DNA of 64,000 nucleotides from Agarophyton chilense (Eukaryota > Rhodophyta > Florideophyceae > Gracilariales > Gracilariaceae). Below the pieces are notes generated by a model that was not told the DNA's origin, made no database searches, and worked only from the letters and a program-made list of their open reading frames with translations. The position numbers were made by a program, and so were the translations under genes. The DNA lies in assembly GCA_030374765.1 (NCBI GenBank), contig JARGXX010000022.1:1054001-1118000 (forward strand), in the 5' to 3' direction. Below are positions 1-10,606 of this stretch, in pieces. How positions within the stretch are numbered: the stretch's first letter is position 1; each line of letters starts with the position of its first letter.

Positions 1-323
1 ATTTTTCTTAGCTACGTGGCGAGGACTTGGCGCGAGGTGATTTGGGGAGAAGGAGTTCGAGTTGCGGCCGGCTTGTGCATTGGACGAGGAGAGAGAGAGG
101 AAGATGTGGGACGATGTGGGACGATGTGGACGGTGTGGGCGATGTGTGATTGGCCTGATACGTATATGCGCAAAGAGCGCCATGCGAGCTCAGAGAGAGC
201 ACTCCGAGTTGGGGGCCACAGTGCATTGTACGGTATCTGAAATGCGGCCAGAATTTAAGTGGTCTACATCTAGTCTATTTCATACATACAAGACGTCGTG
301 TATTTTGGCCTTTTGCTTTCAAG
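1..323. other. No recognisable gene (left edge)
   Basis: GC-moderate sequence up to the start of repeat R1. Short open frames exist on both strands, but none resembles a protein family and none has coherent composition. Nothing else is supported here. Confidence 0.5.
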
Positions 324-1030
324 TCGGGAGGGCGCAGATGCGTGTGTACGAAGGTGTTTCAACAACATATCCCTTGCACACAACATTTGATAACTTAGCT
401 TTTCGACTACATTACAACTAGTAAAAACAACAAGATACTGTTTTCAAAACATATATTTTAATGCATCATGCTCTCTCTAACGCACACTCAGAAGTTTATT
501 TTCGCTCCTTTCGTCTGGATAGCAGTTTAAAAGCTTGGAATTGATTCAATAGAAGGGTCAATAGCATTATAACTAGTTTTGTCCCCGCAATTCTTGATAC
601 AGTTTTCAGTTCAAAAACTGTACTTAAAGGTTCAAAAAACCATGTGAATAACCGATATGGTCTTTATCGGCCAACAAACATATAACCAATTTTCCCCAAA
701 AAACTCCTTCTGTAAATCCCAACTAAAGCTGGAGCTCACTTTTTTAGCTCCCAGCTGCCAAATATGAAATGCCGTTGCAATTTTCGGTAGTCTATGAATA
801 AGCGCACAACTTGCGAAAACCTGCCTTTCGACTATTTTGAGCTACAGAAATGAAAGACAACAAAAAGACCATAGCAGTGACGACGGTCTATTAAATGATT
901 GGCTCGTCGTCTAAAACCGTCCACTCTGACAAGTATATGGGCTTTGCTCTTACGTGGTCTTCTTTTTGGCATCCTTCGAGGACTTGTTTGCACCTTGGCC
1001 ACTTATTCAATCTACGCTCAAACGTTTGAT
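324..1030 (-). repeat. Dispersed repeat R1, copy 1 (uninterrupted)
   Basis: About 707 bp that reappears on the plus strand at 19833-20359 plus 37913-38076, and in part at 41511-41732. Reverse-complemented, it starts ATCAAACGTTTGA, a near-palindrome, and ends GCGCCCTCCCGA. This copy is continuous where copy 2 is interrupted by element D: its reverse complement reads CTGAGTGTGCGTTAG across the site, so it records the empty site. No coding capacity was recognised, no target duplication is visible at its ends, and the class (old DNA transposon, LTR relic or other) is unknown. Confidence 0.85.
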
Positions 1031-1348
1031 TTCAAACATTCTTTTGATGGTATGGGAAGCAGTCGTAAGCAGAGCGGGAGGTCTGTTGGTCTGGTGTGTA
1101 GTATGCACTCGCAGCGCGCGGTGGAACCGAGGAAGGTGGAACGGGGACAAGGTGTCCCCTCTTGCTCCTCTGTCCCCAGTGTCTCGGGGTGGAGCAAAAG
1201 TGAGGTTTAGTATGCAGCGCCGGCGGCATTGTGCCAGGTGGCAATCGTGTATTGCACACCCCCCGCCTTGGCGCAATACAATAAAATTTGATTTTTTGGA
1301 GTGCGGCCACATGCTCTGCAACTCACTTTCTGACCCTAAGCGCGATTT

Positions 1349-1357
1349 TTTTGGCGC
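1349..1357 (+). promoter_or_regulatory. E2F-like site upstream of the H3-tail gene
   Basis: The 9-mer TTTTGGCGC matches the E2F/DP consensus TTTSSCGC. It lies about 220 bp before the ATG at 1578, with a second, inverted copy at 1454-1462. E2F sites of this form control S-phase genes in plants, animals and algae. Binding here is inference. Confidence 0.35.
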
Positions 1358-1453
1358 ATCTTCCTCTCGGGCCAGTTATTTCCAAAAAGATCTTCCCTGT
1401 GTATCTTCAGCGTCTTGCGAGTACCCTTATATTTCCTTTTGGGAACCGCGCAC

Positions 1454-1462
1454 GCGCCAAAA
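1454..1462 (-). promoter_or_regulatory. Second E2F-like site, inverted
   Basis: GCGCCAAAA on the plus strand is the reverse complement of TTTTGGCGC. It lies about 115 bp before the ATG at 1578. A TATA-like TTATATTT lies just upstream, near 1426. The function is inferred from the motif only. Confidence 0.35.
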
Positions 1463-1577
1463 CGCTAGATGTGAAACGTCACTGCTTCCATCTAAAAGTG
1501 TGAAACCTTGACGCGGAACTCGACGTGTCACCTCTCTCCAGACAGCGTGGACGACTTCTGCTCAGGTGAATCCATCG

Positions 1578-2396
1578 ATGGCTCGCACTAAGCAGACGGC
1601 TCGCAAATCTGTTGGCGGAAAAACCCAACGACGCCAGCTTGCAGGCAAAGCGGCAAGAATTACAAGCGAGACACATCTTGTCCAATACCTTAACAAGAAT
1701 ATTGTCAAGCTTCTCTGTTCCAAACCGCAGCGCAGCGTGAAAAACATCTACGCAATCACTTTCGAGGGCAGCATTAACCTCGTGCGGTTTAGCGAAAACG
1801 AAGCCATTGTTCTGCTCGGGCGCAGGATAACTCATTTTATCCGACAATATCGTGGAATGCAATTTGGAGGGTTGATGCTGTTCCGATTGGGTCTTATAGA
1901 GCCATTGGATGACGAAGACGATCCCGATACCAGTATTAAGTATAACGATTGGATGATCGAGAAGGTATGGTTGTCGAGAGGGGGTCGTGGTGAGATTAAG
2001 GACCAATACTATGCTCTGGAGCATGGCACTAACGTAGTGTGCCGCATCGATATGCATACTTTCCGAATCGAGTATAGTCAGGCAGTTGGAGGTGGTGCGT
2101 CGAGAAGTAGGGTGACGTATGATGGCAGAGAAGCAGAGGGAACCTTCCATTGGGGAGGTAAGGACCGGTATGAAGCGATCAAGAGCATTCTAGTTACTTG
2201 CAGCGCAAAGCCAGGTCAAAGGCTCACCGTGTTCCAACCCGAAGCGCGGATGCCATCGTCGGGCGTCCGAAGTTTCCATCTCCGTCATACGTCCGTGCAA
2301 TTTCGCGACGAGACGTTTCCGTGCCTTGAAGCTTCTTTAAGTAATGCGTTAGCTCTCACCATTGGGTCCGAGAAGGCTGCCGAGTGTTGGGTGTAG
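1578..2396 (+). CDS. Histone H3 tail-like N terminus on an unknown protein, 3' end cut by LTR of element A
   Basis: Uninterrupted frame of 272 codons from the ATG at 1578. The GTG at 1566 is in frame but less likely, because ATG gives exactly M-ARTKQTARKS as in histone H3. Using H3 numbering after Met removal, R2, T3, K4, R8, K9, S10, G12, G13, K14, R17, K23 and R26 are kept. T11 is V, K18 is R, and K27-S28 are replaced by I-T. After about residue 28 the protein leaves H3: there is no histone fold, and I recognise no family in the remaining ~245 residues, which include an acidic stretch (DDEDDPD, about residue 112). The stop codon TAG at 2394-2396 belongs to the LTR of element A, so the native C terminus was probably removed by that insertion. 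A short, ordinary H3 gene is excluded by the lack of an H3 core. Two E2F-like sites lie upstream. Chromatin binding or mimicry of the H3 tail is inference. Confidence 0.6.
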   Translation: MARTKQTARKSVGGKTQRRQLAGKAARITSETHLVQYLNKNIVKLLCSKPQRSVKNIYAITFEGSINLVRFSENEAIVLLGRRITHFIRQYRGMQFGGLMLFRLGLIEPLDDEDDPDTSIKYNDWMIEKVWLSRGGRGEIKDQYYALEHGTNVVCRIDMHTFRIEYSQAVGGGASRSRVTYDGREAEGTFHWGGKDRYEAIKSILVTCSAKPGQRLTVFQPEARMPSSGVRSFHLRHTSVQFRDETFPCLEASLSNALALTIGSEKAAECWV

Positions 2397-3058
2397 TATT
2401 CTACTATGTGGGGGAATCCGATATGTTGGTTTTTCGCGAAGTCGCGGTTGGAACTCATAAGTGAGTGAGGTCATCAAACTTGGGATTTGAAACGGCACAC
2501 GGCGTAAGATGCCAGGAGGCAGGGTACATTAGTGGAACACGTGGTATCACGAGTGGACTGGCTTGCAACGGCGCATGTAGTGGCGATCCACGTGGCTGGT
2601 TTTACTACCCTTTGTAGCTAGACGTCTATTAGGGACCATACCCATACAGTGGTTTGGCTAATTGGCTGACCACTGGGTATTATTTATATAGTTATTTGGG
2701 CACTCACCTTGGCACACAGTATACAGTGTACCAGAGGTGAGCGCCGACTCCGAGTAAAGGAGACAACATGGGCATCATGACTATTCTGTTCCTCGCTTAG
2801 GATTCCTTAACCGGAGATCTGGACGAGCTATAATAGATAGTCAGCCCCCAACCACTTCACGAGCCGTCTCGTACGTACGTCCTATCAACGTTTTACAGTT
2901 GCACTGTTCACCCTCGCTGGCGAGTAGTGGCCTTACACCCCAGTTCCAGCTCGCTGGTGTTGTAGCTCTACCACCCCTTTTCCTTCGCCGCAAGCGACCC
3001 ATCGGCAGTCCGAACGCTGTGGCAGGTGTCTGCTCTCTCCGTTAGAGCAAATACTACA
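2392..3058 (+). repeat. Element A 5' LTR
   Basis: 667 bp with inverted ends TGTAGTATTC...AAATACTACA. It matches 12458-13114 base for base without indels. It contains a GGCCTTACACCCC motif (2929-2941) that also occurs near the 3' end of the LTR of element B. It is followed two bases later by the primer-binding site. Confidence 0.93.
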
Positions 3059-3060
3059 AG

Positions 3061-3078
3061 TGGTCTCCCGAATTAGAA
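3061..3078 (+). promoter_or_regulatory. Element A primer-binding site
   Basis: TGGTCTCCCGAATTAGAA, two bases after the LTR. It begins with TGG, complementary to tRNA 3' CCA. The same sequence with one change lies after the 5' LTR of elements B and C, so the three families use the same primer. I could not name the tRNA. Confidence 0.8.
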
Positions 3079-3273
3079 CCACTGTGGTCAGCTGCACTGA
3101 ACAATTCGTTCCTGGAACGTAGAATCGATATCGATACTTGGAAGAAGTGGAATGACTACAGTTATTGTTTATCTAACCACCTCCGGCAATTGCGGAATTC
3201 ATTGTGGTTGAACACGTGGTCGAGAAGTCGAAGACACCATTTGGTTCGCACCTGGACTCGGGTTTGGTCTAGG

Positions 3274-5370
3274 ATGCCGAAGACCCGAAGCCAGTCGAGT
3301 ACTGGTCGCCCCGGTCCTGCGGGACCACCCCCGAAACAGAGGCTCGCCTCTTCTGTTGAAGCCGGAGAGCGGCTGTATCGTCAGGCAATGTCGCGCTCAC
3401 GCTCTATGAATGATGAACGAGATCTCTCGGATGTACCGGCCCCTGTGGCAGCAGCAGTCGAGCCCACCACAGAAGCCGTAGTTGACCCTGAGGTCGTCGG
3501 ACCTCAAGAAGAGGATGATTTGCGCAGGGAAGTGCGTCGTCTCAAGTCTGAGTCAAGCGCTTCGCGTTTGCGCATGGTTGAGTTGGAATCGCAGATCGCT
3601 GCTCTTATCGCTGGTGTCGAACAATTACGCAGTGCGCATCAAGCACTCGTTCGTCAAGACGATGGGAAGCAGGTCTCTGCATCAGTGAAAACACTACGTG
3701 AGGATTTGAACCATCTACTGGAGAGGTACGGTAATACGCCCGATGCTCTACCCGGCTTAACCGTGGATGTAGAGGAAGTCCTCACTCGATTGAACCCTCG
3801 TTTAGAACGCCTGGAGGCGGCAGTTCATGCGCAGACTGCTGCTCAACCAGTCCTGCTGGAAGAGGAAGGAGCTCCCTTGAAGGAAGCTCGTTCGAAGAAG
3901 TCGAAGTCACGACGTAAGAAGCGGAAGTCTGCACGTGATTCGAGTGAGAAATCGTCAAGTACGGAGGGCTTCAGTTCCAGTACTGATGATTCCGATGATT
4001 CAGATACGTCAGATGAAGACGAAAGTGATGATGGTCATCGAAGGTCCCGATCTCGGAAGCAGAACACGTCTTAGTGGTTAATGAGAAGAAAAGGCTCACC
4101 TTACAGAGGATTGAAGGTGCTCCCGTGCACGAATCCGCTTTATCGGAAGGTCCTGAATCACAGGTACTACCGTCTGAAGGTGAAGAGCAAGAAGCGCTCA
4201 GGACGCGAAACCGCGAAGGTGAAGGATCACATCAAACGATTGAAGATCGGCCTTAATGATTTATCATTTGATGGGAAAACCCCCTTTCTCGTTATCGAGT
4301 TTCTCACTCGATTCATTGCAGAAGCAGACACTCTAGAGATGAGTGAACCACAGGCATTTGTGTCTTTACCACACTTCTTGAAGGGTTTTGCTCTAGAGCA
4401 ATATCGTTCCGTATGCGGATCATTGACAGCGGATGAAGGCGGCGTTACCTCATGGCCAGAGGCGGTGCAGTATTTGCTGCGCAGTTCCGCGACTTCAAAC
4501 GCGATAGGTCAGGTGATCCTGGACCTAAGGGATGTGACCCAAAAGCCTGAGGAGGGCGAAGCTGAGTACAGCTCAAGGCTTAACAAAGCTTCAGTCCGCT
4601 GTGGAAACGTCCACTCGACGGAGAACATGATTACCTTCTACATCGACGGACTGGACCCGAGCATCAAGTCGTTGGTAGCTCGATATCGAGAGGAGCATGG
4701 AAGAGTCTCCTTTTTGGAGTTAGTTCATTTTGCGAAAGCTGAACGAGACGCGGCCGGTGCGCGTGGTAGCCCCTCTCGTTCAGTGGCTTTTGGAACTTCA
4801 ATGGGTAGGGAGAAGATCTCCGCAAGAGTTAAACAGCGCAGCAAACTGCTACATCTGGAATCTCCAGTTGACTCGCGAGATTCGTCGTTGGCACCCAAGT
4901 GGAGTGACTCACATGAGGAGGCGGTCCATTTAATGGAATACACGGACTCTTCTGTACCTACAGTGGATCTCCCACACTCGGAGTCTCAGGACGAGGAAGA
5001 CCTAATGGCTATGGAAGGCCGTCGCCCTATGTACCGTCCCTATAAGGTGCCTCCACAAGGAGGTTTTAAGAACGGGAAACCCGGATGGGTGGATACTCGC
5101 ACGGCATACCGTTCACAACCTATGTTGACCAACCGTCGTGACGGTTTGATATGTTATTCATGTTATGGAAAACACCATTTGAGTGCAGAATGCACGCTTC
5201 CTGCAAAGGATCTGAGTCGTATCATGACGAATTATGAAGCACTCTCAGAAGAGAAAAGGAGCCACGTACCAGCGGCCATGTATTGGAAAGCCAAAAGTTG
5301 GTTTTCTCAGACACCAATGCGCCGGACGGACAAGCCGGTTGCTCAGAATGCTGAAGTGTTACAACCCTGA
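3274..5370 (+). pseudogene. Element A gag, one in-frame stop
   Basis: Structural polyprotein. I chose the ATG at 3274 because the corresponding ATG in element B is at 26682. The N-terminal part is Ser/Arg-rich with a predicted coiled region, followed by an acidic serine tract (SSSTDDSDDSDTSDEDESDD). A UAG at 4072-4074 interrupts the frame; the same frame then stays open to 5370. The second half holds the Ty3-type retrotransposon gag domain (capsid-like) and one CCHC zinc knuckle, CYSCYGKHHLSAEC, near residue 630 of the joined frame. It packages element RNA in a virus-like particle. Element B also has a gag stop, but about 50 codons earlier relative to this one, so the stops are probably independent decay rather than a shared readthrough signal. 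Confidence 0.85.
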
Positions 5371-5468
5371 ACCCCGATAGGAAGAGGCGCCTTTGAGACG
5401 AATAAGCCGGTGCAACCGGAAAACTAAGTGAGGGAGCCCCTAGGGGGTCGACACTAGTCGATCCCGTA

Positions 5469-6449
5469 GTGCTGACCAGGGAGAGCTCGCCTCCCTGCTC
5501 CCGCTCTTGGAAGCCCAAGATTCTCTTGAGGCCTCCCAAATTTCTGCCGTACGGAATCAATCCGCCGGACGGAAAGCGAGTACAGTTTGACTGTGAGTCA
5601 CATCGTCTTTGGAGACGTTATAATTGTCTGTCAAAACGGGAAAGTTACCTCATGGTAATGTCTAAAAGGAACTATAAGGTCTATGCCGACATCGGATCTG
5701 ACAGGAATCTTTTATCTCGTCGATTGCCTATCCTGGACACAGGTGCTGGTCCGAACTTCACACGGGAATCGGAGCTCGCTCGTGCGGACTTAGAACCTAT
5801 TCCATACGGTCCTTTACCGGACATCCGAGATGCCAACAAAAATGCTGTGAAGACACTGGGTACAGTTCGACTCGTGGTGCGTTTGGGACGCTTTGTAGTC
5901 CTAGTCGACTTCATTGTCTGTAAGACGTTAGCTGCACCAGTGGTACTGGGATGTGATTATTGCGACAAGTTTGTCGAAGCCATTTGCCCGCTAAGAAAAC
6001 TAGTGGAACTAGACGATGGATCAATGGTACCAATTGTTCGCAAGCTAATACGTCGTTGCTCTGAAGCACCTCCACTTCCACCATCTATGGAATACGGGAA
6101 ATCCCGAGGACGTGTCTCGCCGAGGATTCGAGTAGCGAAGAGTGCCATGCTGAAGGCGCAAACCCAAACTTGGGTTCAAGTAAGAACAGAACGACACGGA
6201 CTCGTAGTAATTCAAGCGAATACTCGGATGTACGAATCCCGTGGATTGGTAGTTGCTAACCGCATTGTTCAGGTTGATCCTGGTAGCCCCTTTTGGATAC
6301 TAGTGAGTAACTTCACCGATAACGATTATCAGATACCGAAGAATCAGGTTGTTGCAACAGCTTTGCCTCATCCCACAGTGGTGGTCCCTACTCATATTTC
6401 TACTGCAGAAGTATTGGGAGTAACCCATGTCGGTGACACAGACGAATAA
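5469..6449 (+). pseudogene. Element A pol: aspartic protease region
   Basis: Frame -1 relative to gag. It contains the retropepsin motif LDTGAGPNF followed by the second conserved hydrophobic-Gly element (APVVLGCDYCD), as in Ty3/gypsy proteases that cleave Gag-Pol. About 130 residues later comes a conserved linker also present in elements B and C (PHPTVVVPTHISTAEVLG). The frame ends at a UAA (6447-6449) and continues in the same frame into the RT, so this is one pol gene broken by a nonsense codon. Bases 5371-5468, between gag and pol, contain stops in the pol frame, so the original frameshift site is lost. Confidence 0.85.
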
Positions 6450-6473
6450 CTCCAAACTCCGTCTGGAGATCAA

Positions 6474-7448
6474 TTGCAAACGGCAAAGGATCGAGAGAGC
6501 CTGGTCGATGAGCTAGACTTAGCACATGTGTCGGAACACTACAGAACGAAGATCAGGTCTATGCTGAAGAAGTATACATCCATGTGGAGTGGAAAACTAG
6601 GAGAGATCTCCGCTACGGAACACCACATTGACTTGGTCCCAGGGTCACGACCCATCTCCCAACCACCCTACAGAGCGGGACCGCGAACTCGCCAAATCGA
6701 GCAGGAGAATGTCAGCAAAATGCTGGAAGAAGAAGTAATCGAAGCAGCTCAATCCGCTTGGGCCTCACCAGTGGTGCTGGTCCCAAAACCTGATGGTTCT
6801 TTACGAATCTGTATCGATTATAGAAAACTGAACGCAGTTACAGTTCGAGATACATACCCGTTGCCTCGAATGGACCAATATATTGACAGCTTAGGAGAAG
6901 CGAACGTGTTCACCACGTTGGACGCCAACTCTGGCTATTGGCAGGTGCCTGTAGCGGAAGAAGACCAAGATAAAACCGCATTTGCGTGTCACGCCGGTCT
7001 TTACCGTTTCAAAAGCATGCCCTTAGGCTTAACGAATGCCCCGGCTACTTTCCAGCGTACTCTAGACATCTCACTCCCAAAATACAAGTGGAAGACTTGT
7101 TTATTCTATTGGGACGATGTGATCATCTTTTCCGAGGATGTGGAAAGCCATTTACGGCATGTCGAGGAAATTTTCAAAGCACTACAGAGCGCAGGTATCA
7201 CCTTGAAGTTCAAGAAATGCGAATGGTTCGCTGGCACCGTCCGGTACTTAGGACATGTGATCAAGCCGGGACAGCTTTCCATTCAAGAGGCACAGACAGC
7301 GGCTCTCCGCAAAGTACAAACTCCGTCGACACAGAAGCAATTGCGTTCTCTCCTCGGCTTGTGCAACGGCTACCGACGATTCGTGCCGCGATACTCGCAT
7401 ATAGCGGCACCGCTCAACGCAAAGCTGCGTAAAGGACAACCAGTATAG
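6474..7448 (+). pseudogene. Element A pol: reverse transcriptase
   Basis: All Ty3-type RT blocks are visible in order: HHIDLVPGSRPISQPPYRAGP, WASPVVLVPKPDGSLRICIDYR, LDANSGYWQVPV, MPLGLTNAPATFQ, the active site FYWDDVIIFS, and YLGHVI. The second residue of the catalytic YxDD box is W, where B has L, C has F and D has I. The block ends in a UAG (7446-7448) at the connection to RNase H, and the same frame continues afterwards. In a live element the product would copy RNA to DNA from the tRNA primer. Confidence 0.92.
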
Positions 7449-8356
7449 CTGGAACAATTCAGACAAGCTGAAGCGGAAGCGTTCGACACGCTGAAGACAA
7501 AGATTATTACAGCCCCAGTCTTGGCGCTGCCCATCCCCAACCTGCCATACTCAGTAGATACCGACTCTAGCGAGTACCAAGTAGGGTGTGCCCTTTTTCA
7601 AACACACCCTGATGGTGAACGCAAACCCATTGGTTACTTGTCAAGATCGCTGAACACAGCTGAGAAGAAGTATTCAGTTTCAGAAAAGAAATGCCTTGCA
7701 GTCGTTTGGGCTCTAACCACATTGCGACTGTATCTGCAGGGAGAACGTTTTACCATCAACACGGATCATTCGTCTCTACGATGGTTACTGTCCATTACAG
7801 ACCCGTCTGGTCGTCTCACAAGATGGCCCTTACGTCTTTCTGAATTCGATTTCGAAGTGAAGTATAATAAGGGATTGGCCAATGTCCAAGCTGACGCGCT
7901 ATCGCGACTCAAAACACTGGGCGAAATCCAAGGCGAAATCGATGAAGAGATACCTTGCTTCTACATGGAGACCCATTCACCATCTTTTGAAGAAGAGGAA
8001 CAAGAGACCCTTGATGATTATTCGGATGCAGACCCGTTCCTTGCATTAGCAGACACTGACCCTTCAGTTCAACTCGAGCGATTCTCGTGCACTGAGCTTC
8101 TCAATGAGCAACACGCCGATACGTTTTGTGCGTCGATATGCTCTCGTCTTAGCCGGGGGGAGGAGCTCCCCTTTTCACTCGATTCACGACGAATACTGTT
8201 AAGACATGTCGAAAAGCATGATCAAATCGTGATTCCACACGTCTTGAAGAGTCGAGTACTCCATCTGGCACACTACAGCAGGCTGTCTGGTCATCCAGGA
8301 GGAACGAAGTTGTTCATGACTCTAAGAAGAGAATTTTACTGGCCTACTTTGGCAAA
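7449..8356 (+). pseudogene. Element A pol: RNase H and integrase zinc domain start
   Basis: The frame resumes after the UAG. RNase H shows the conserved first Asp block YSVDTDSSEYQVGCALFQ, then SEKKCLAVVWAL, NTDHSSLRWLL and ADALSRL. The integrase N-terminal zinc domain begins with LAHYSRLSGHPGGTKLFMTLR and FYWPTLAN. One extra base near 8357 shifts the frame, so the CxxC half of the zinc domain is read in the next feature. Confidence 0.88.
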
Positions 8357-9894
8357 TGGACTGCCATGCTACAGTGAGGTTGTGTACAACATGTGCGAAG
8401 AATCGCGTGAAGCTTTACAGGAAGCGGAAACCGATGAAATTATTCCAGGCGAGAGCGCCTTTACAATACGTCAGTATCGACGTCCTAGGGGAATCGATTC
8501 GCTCAAGGCGAGGTTATCGCTACATATTGGTAATCACCGACCGCTTCTCGAAGCTAGTGCGGACTGTGCCGCCGAAGCGTATAGCCGCAACCGTAATCGC
8601 ACAGGCGTTTACCAAACACTGGGTATTTATATACGGACCACCAGAAGTTGTGTTATCAGATATTGCGAAGCAATTCGTTGCGAAGTTCTTTCAGAATTTT
8701 TGCCGCATTATAGGCCTTCGAAACGTATTTACGACGACCTATCATCCGCAATGAAACGGTCAGGTGGAGCGTTTCAACCGCACGCTGATAGGAGCATTAC
8801 GACACTACATCGCGGACCACCCGAAAGAATGGGACATGTTTACAGATACCCTGTGCTACGCGTACAACACGCAAGTGCATACCTCTACAAAGACGGCACC
8901 GTTCGACCTCGTGCTCTCACGTAACCCTCCGGCTTTACCGGTTGCGCTCGACGACGAGACCGAATTGGACGCGCCGACCCCGGCTATGTACCATCTGAAA
9001 AGGAGGAATGACCTGAAGGCCAGAGCGGAAGAAGCCGCTAAAGAGTTATCGAAGACGCAAGCTCGCTATGAGCGAAACTATGACGCCAGAAGGCGGAGAG
9101 GAAATCCGGCAATCCGAGTAGGAGGTCACATCTTCGTGCGAATCGAAAGACCTGACAAACAGGAAGAATCGCGTCATAAGTTGTTGCCGATAGCGGCTGG
9201 ACCCTTCAAAGTGGTGGACCTTGATGAAGACACAGTAGTCATCAAGACAGGTAAGGACATTGAACGTGTTTCGCACGATCGCGTTGAAGTCGCGGCTGAC
9301 CCGCAAGTGGAAGTACAGGTATCTGGTAGAACCAAGGAGTCAAGTGCGACAGAACGTGAAGGCAAAAGCCCAAGTGACTCTCGGGAGAGTGAACCGCCAC
9401 CAATGGTTCGAGCGGAGGAGAAAGCTCCTGATTTCCCACCGCCGGCGGTTGCGTACGCCAATCACGGACAGCTTCCGAAATATCGGGATATGCCCCATGG
9501 CACGCGCACACCCGTAAGTACAGAAGTGGAACCTGAAAGCAGGAAAGATGTTTTGGAATTTGGCCCCAAGGACTTGGAAACGAGTGCACGCGAAAACGCG
9601 CCTTTACCGCTTCAGGCTGAACCGTCAGGTGAAGCGCCACTCGCTGTTCCGCCGATATCGGCTCCCATCCCTTGTGGGCAGGAAGAAGAAAAGGTATCGC
9701 CTCCTGTCGTGGTGCAAGCACCATCGTCCACCGAACAGCGTTCAGAATCGGATAAACCGAAGGAAGTTCATCCACGAATAGAATTGAGAAATAGCAAGAA
9801 GTATGCTTCTATGGAACCTGGAAAACGGGATAGCTCTTTATCTGAGAAAGGTTCTCAAGGAATGAGTACACTGCCCCTGCGGGCAGAACGATAG
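8357..9894 (+). pseudogene. Element A pol: integrase core and C-terminal domain
   Basis: After the frameshift the frame reads DCHATVRLCTTCAKNRV (the rest of the zinc domain), SIDVLGE (first catalytic Asp), LSDIAKQFVAKFF (second Asp, normally SDNGSQF, so degenerate), then TYHPQ, a UGA at 8752-8754, and NGQVERFNRTL (catalytic Glu). The C-terminal GPF/Y-type module follows (PIAAGPFKVVDLDEDTVVIK), then a long Pro/Ser/Glu-rich tail to a UAG at 9892-9894. It catalyses DNA insertion in live relatives; this copy cannot make an intact protein. Confidence 0.9.
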
Positions 9895-10200
9895 TTAGTC
9901 GACGAGCGAACGCTTAGCGACGCTGAGACTGCTAACACAGAGACGCTTGGGTCAGCCCTAAGGCATTTCAAACCTGGTAACAGGAGTCTCGCGCCAACAG
10001 CGAAAGCATTGGGAAACGCCCAGGAATATGTCATGGATCGCATATGTGAACATGGCGAGCATGAAGATACTAGAGAATTACTGTATCGAGTCCGTTGGTA
10101 CGGTTTCCTCCGGAAGCGGATACGTGGGAACCTATAGCTCATATCCCCCGTTCGCAGCTCGTGCGATATCATCGACGCATGCTATTACCACTCCCCAGAA
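9895..10200 (+). pseudogene. Element A chromodomain (integrase tail)
   Basis: The integrase frame continues past the UAG at 9892 and reads EYVMDRICEHGEHEDTR, then LLYRVRWYGF. After a one-base loss near 10106 it reads PPEADTWEPIAHIPRSQLV. The aromatic residues Y, W, W and the ExxTWEP block are those of a chromodomain. Chromoviruses use this to steer integration to methylated histone tails. Elements B, C, E and F have the same domain at the same place; D does not. Confidence 0.8.
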
Positions 10201-10353
10201 AGATCGACTCCTCGCTGGTCGGGCTCATGGGCACATCCCATTTCTCAGTATGGGCTACAAAGGAAGTAAAAACTCGAAAGGCGAGAAGAAAATAAGAAAG
10301 CATGAAGAGGAAACGTGAAGACAGGCAAGCAAAGGACATTTACTGATTATCAC

Positions 10354-10540
10354 CTAGGACAAACTCGAGAATCGAGAAGAAGGATTGAAGAACTCGAGAA
10401 GCGAGAAGAGATGATTGAAGAACTCGAGAAGCAAGAAGAGAAGTATGAAACTCGAGAAGCAAGAAGAAGAAGCTAAGAACTCGAGAAGCGAGAAGAGATG
10501 AAGACTAGAAGATAAGAAGGGAACGTGAAAACACGAAGTC
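10354..10540 (+). repeat. GA-rich imperfect tandem repeat between converging genes of element A
   Basis: Repeated units around AACTCGAGAAGCGAGAAGAG, five or more imperfect copies, in the gap where the pol and antisense genes converge. It contains no gene. It could be a spacer, or could separate the two 3' ends. Confidence 0.7.
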
Positions 10541-10606
10541 ACCGGAGTTTTATTGGTATCAAGATTCCACCGCAAGGGTGTTGAATAGGAGTCTTTTCTA
10601 GGATCA

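Noticed and set aside
1007..1321. Open frames on the minus strand before the H3-tail gene
   Set aside because: No family resemblance; composition shifts midway and they overlap the edge of repeat R1.
1479..2150. 223-codon minus-strand frame opposite the H3-tail gene
   Set aside because: Shadow of the plus-strand gene, whose H3-like start is decisive.
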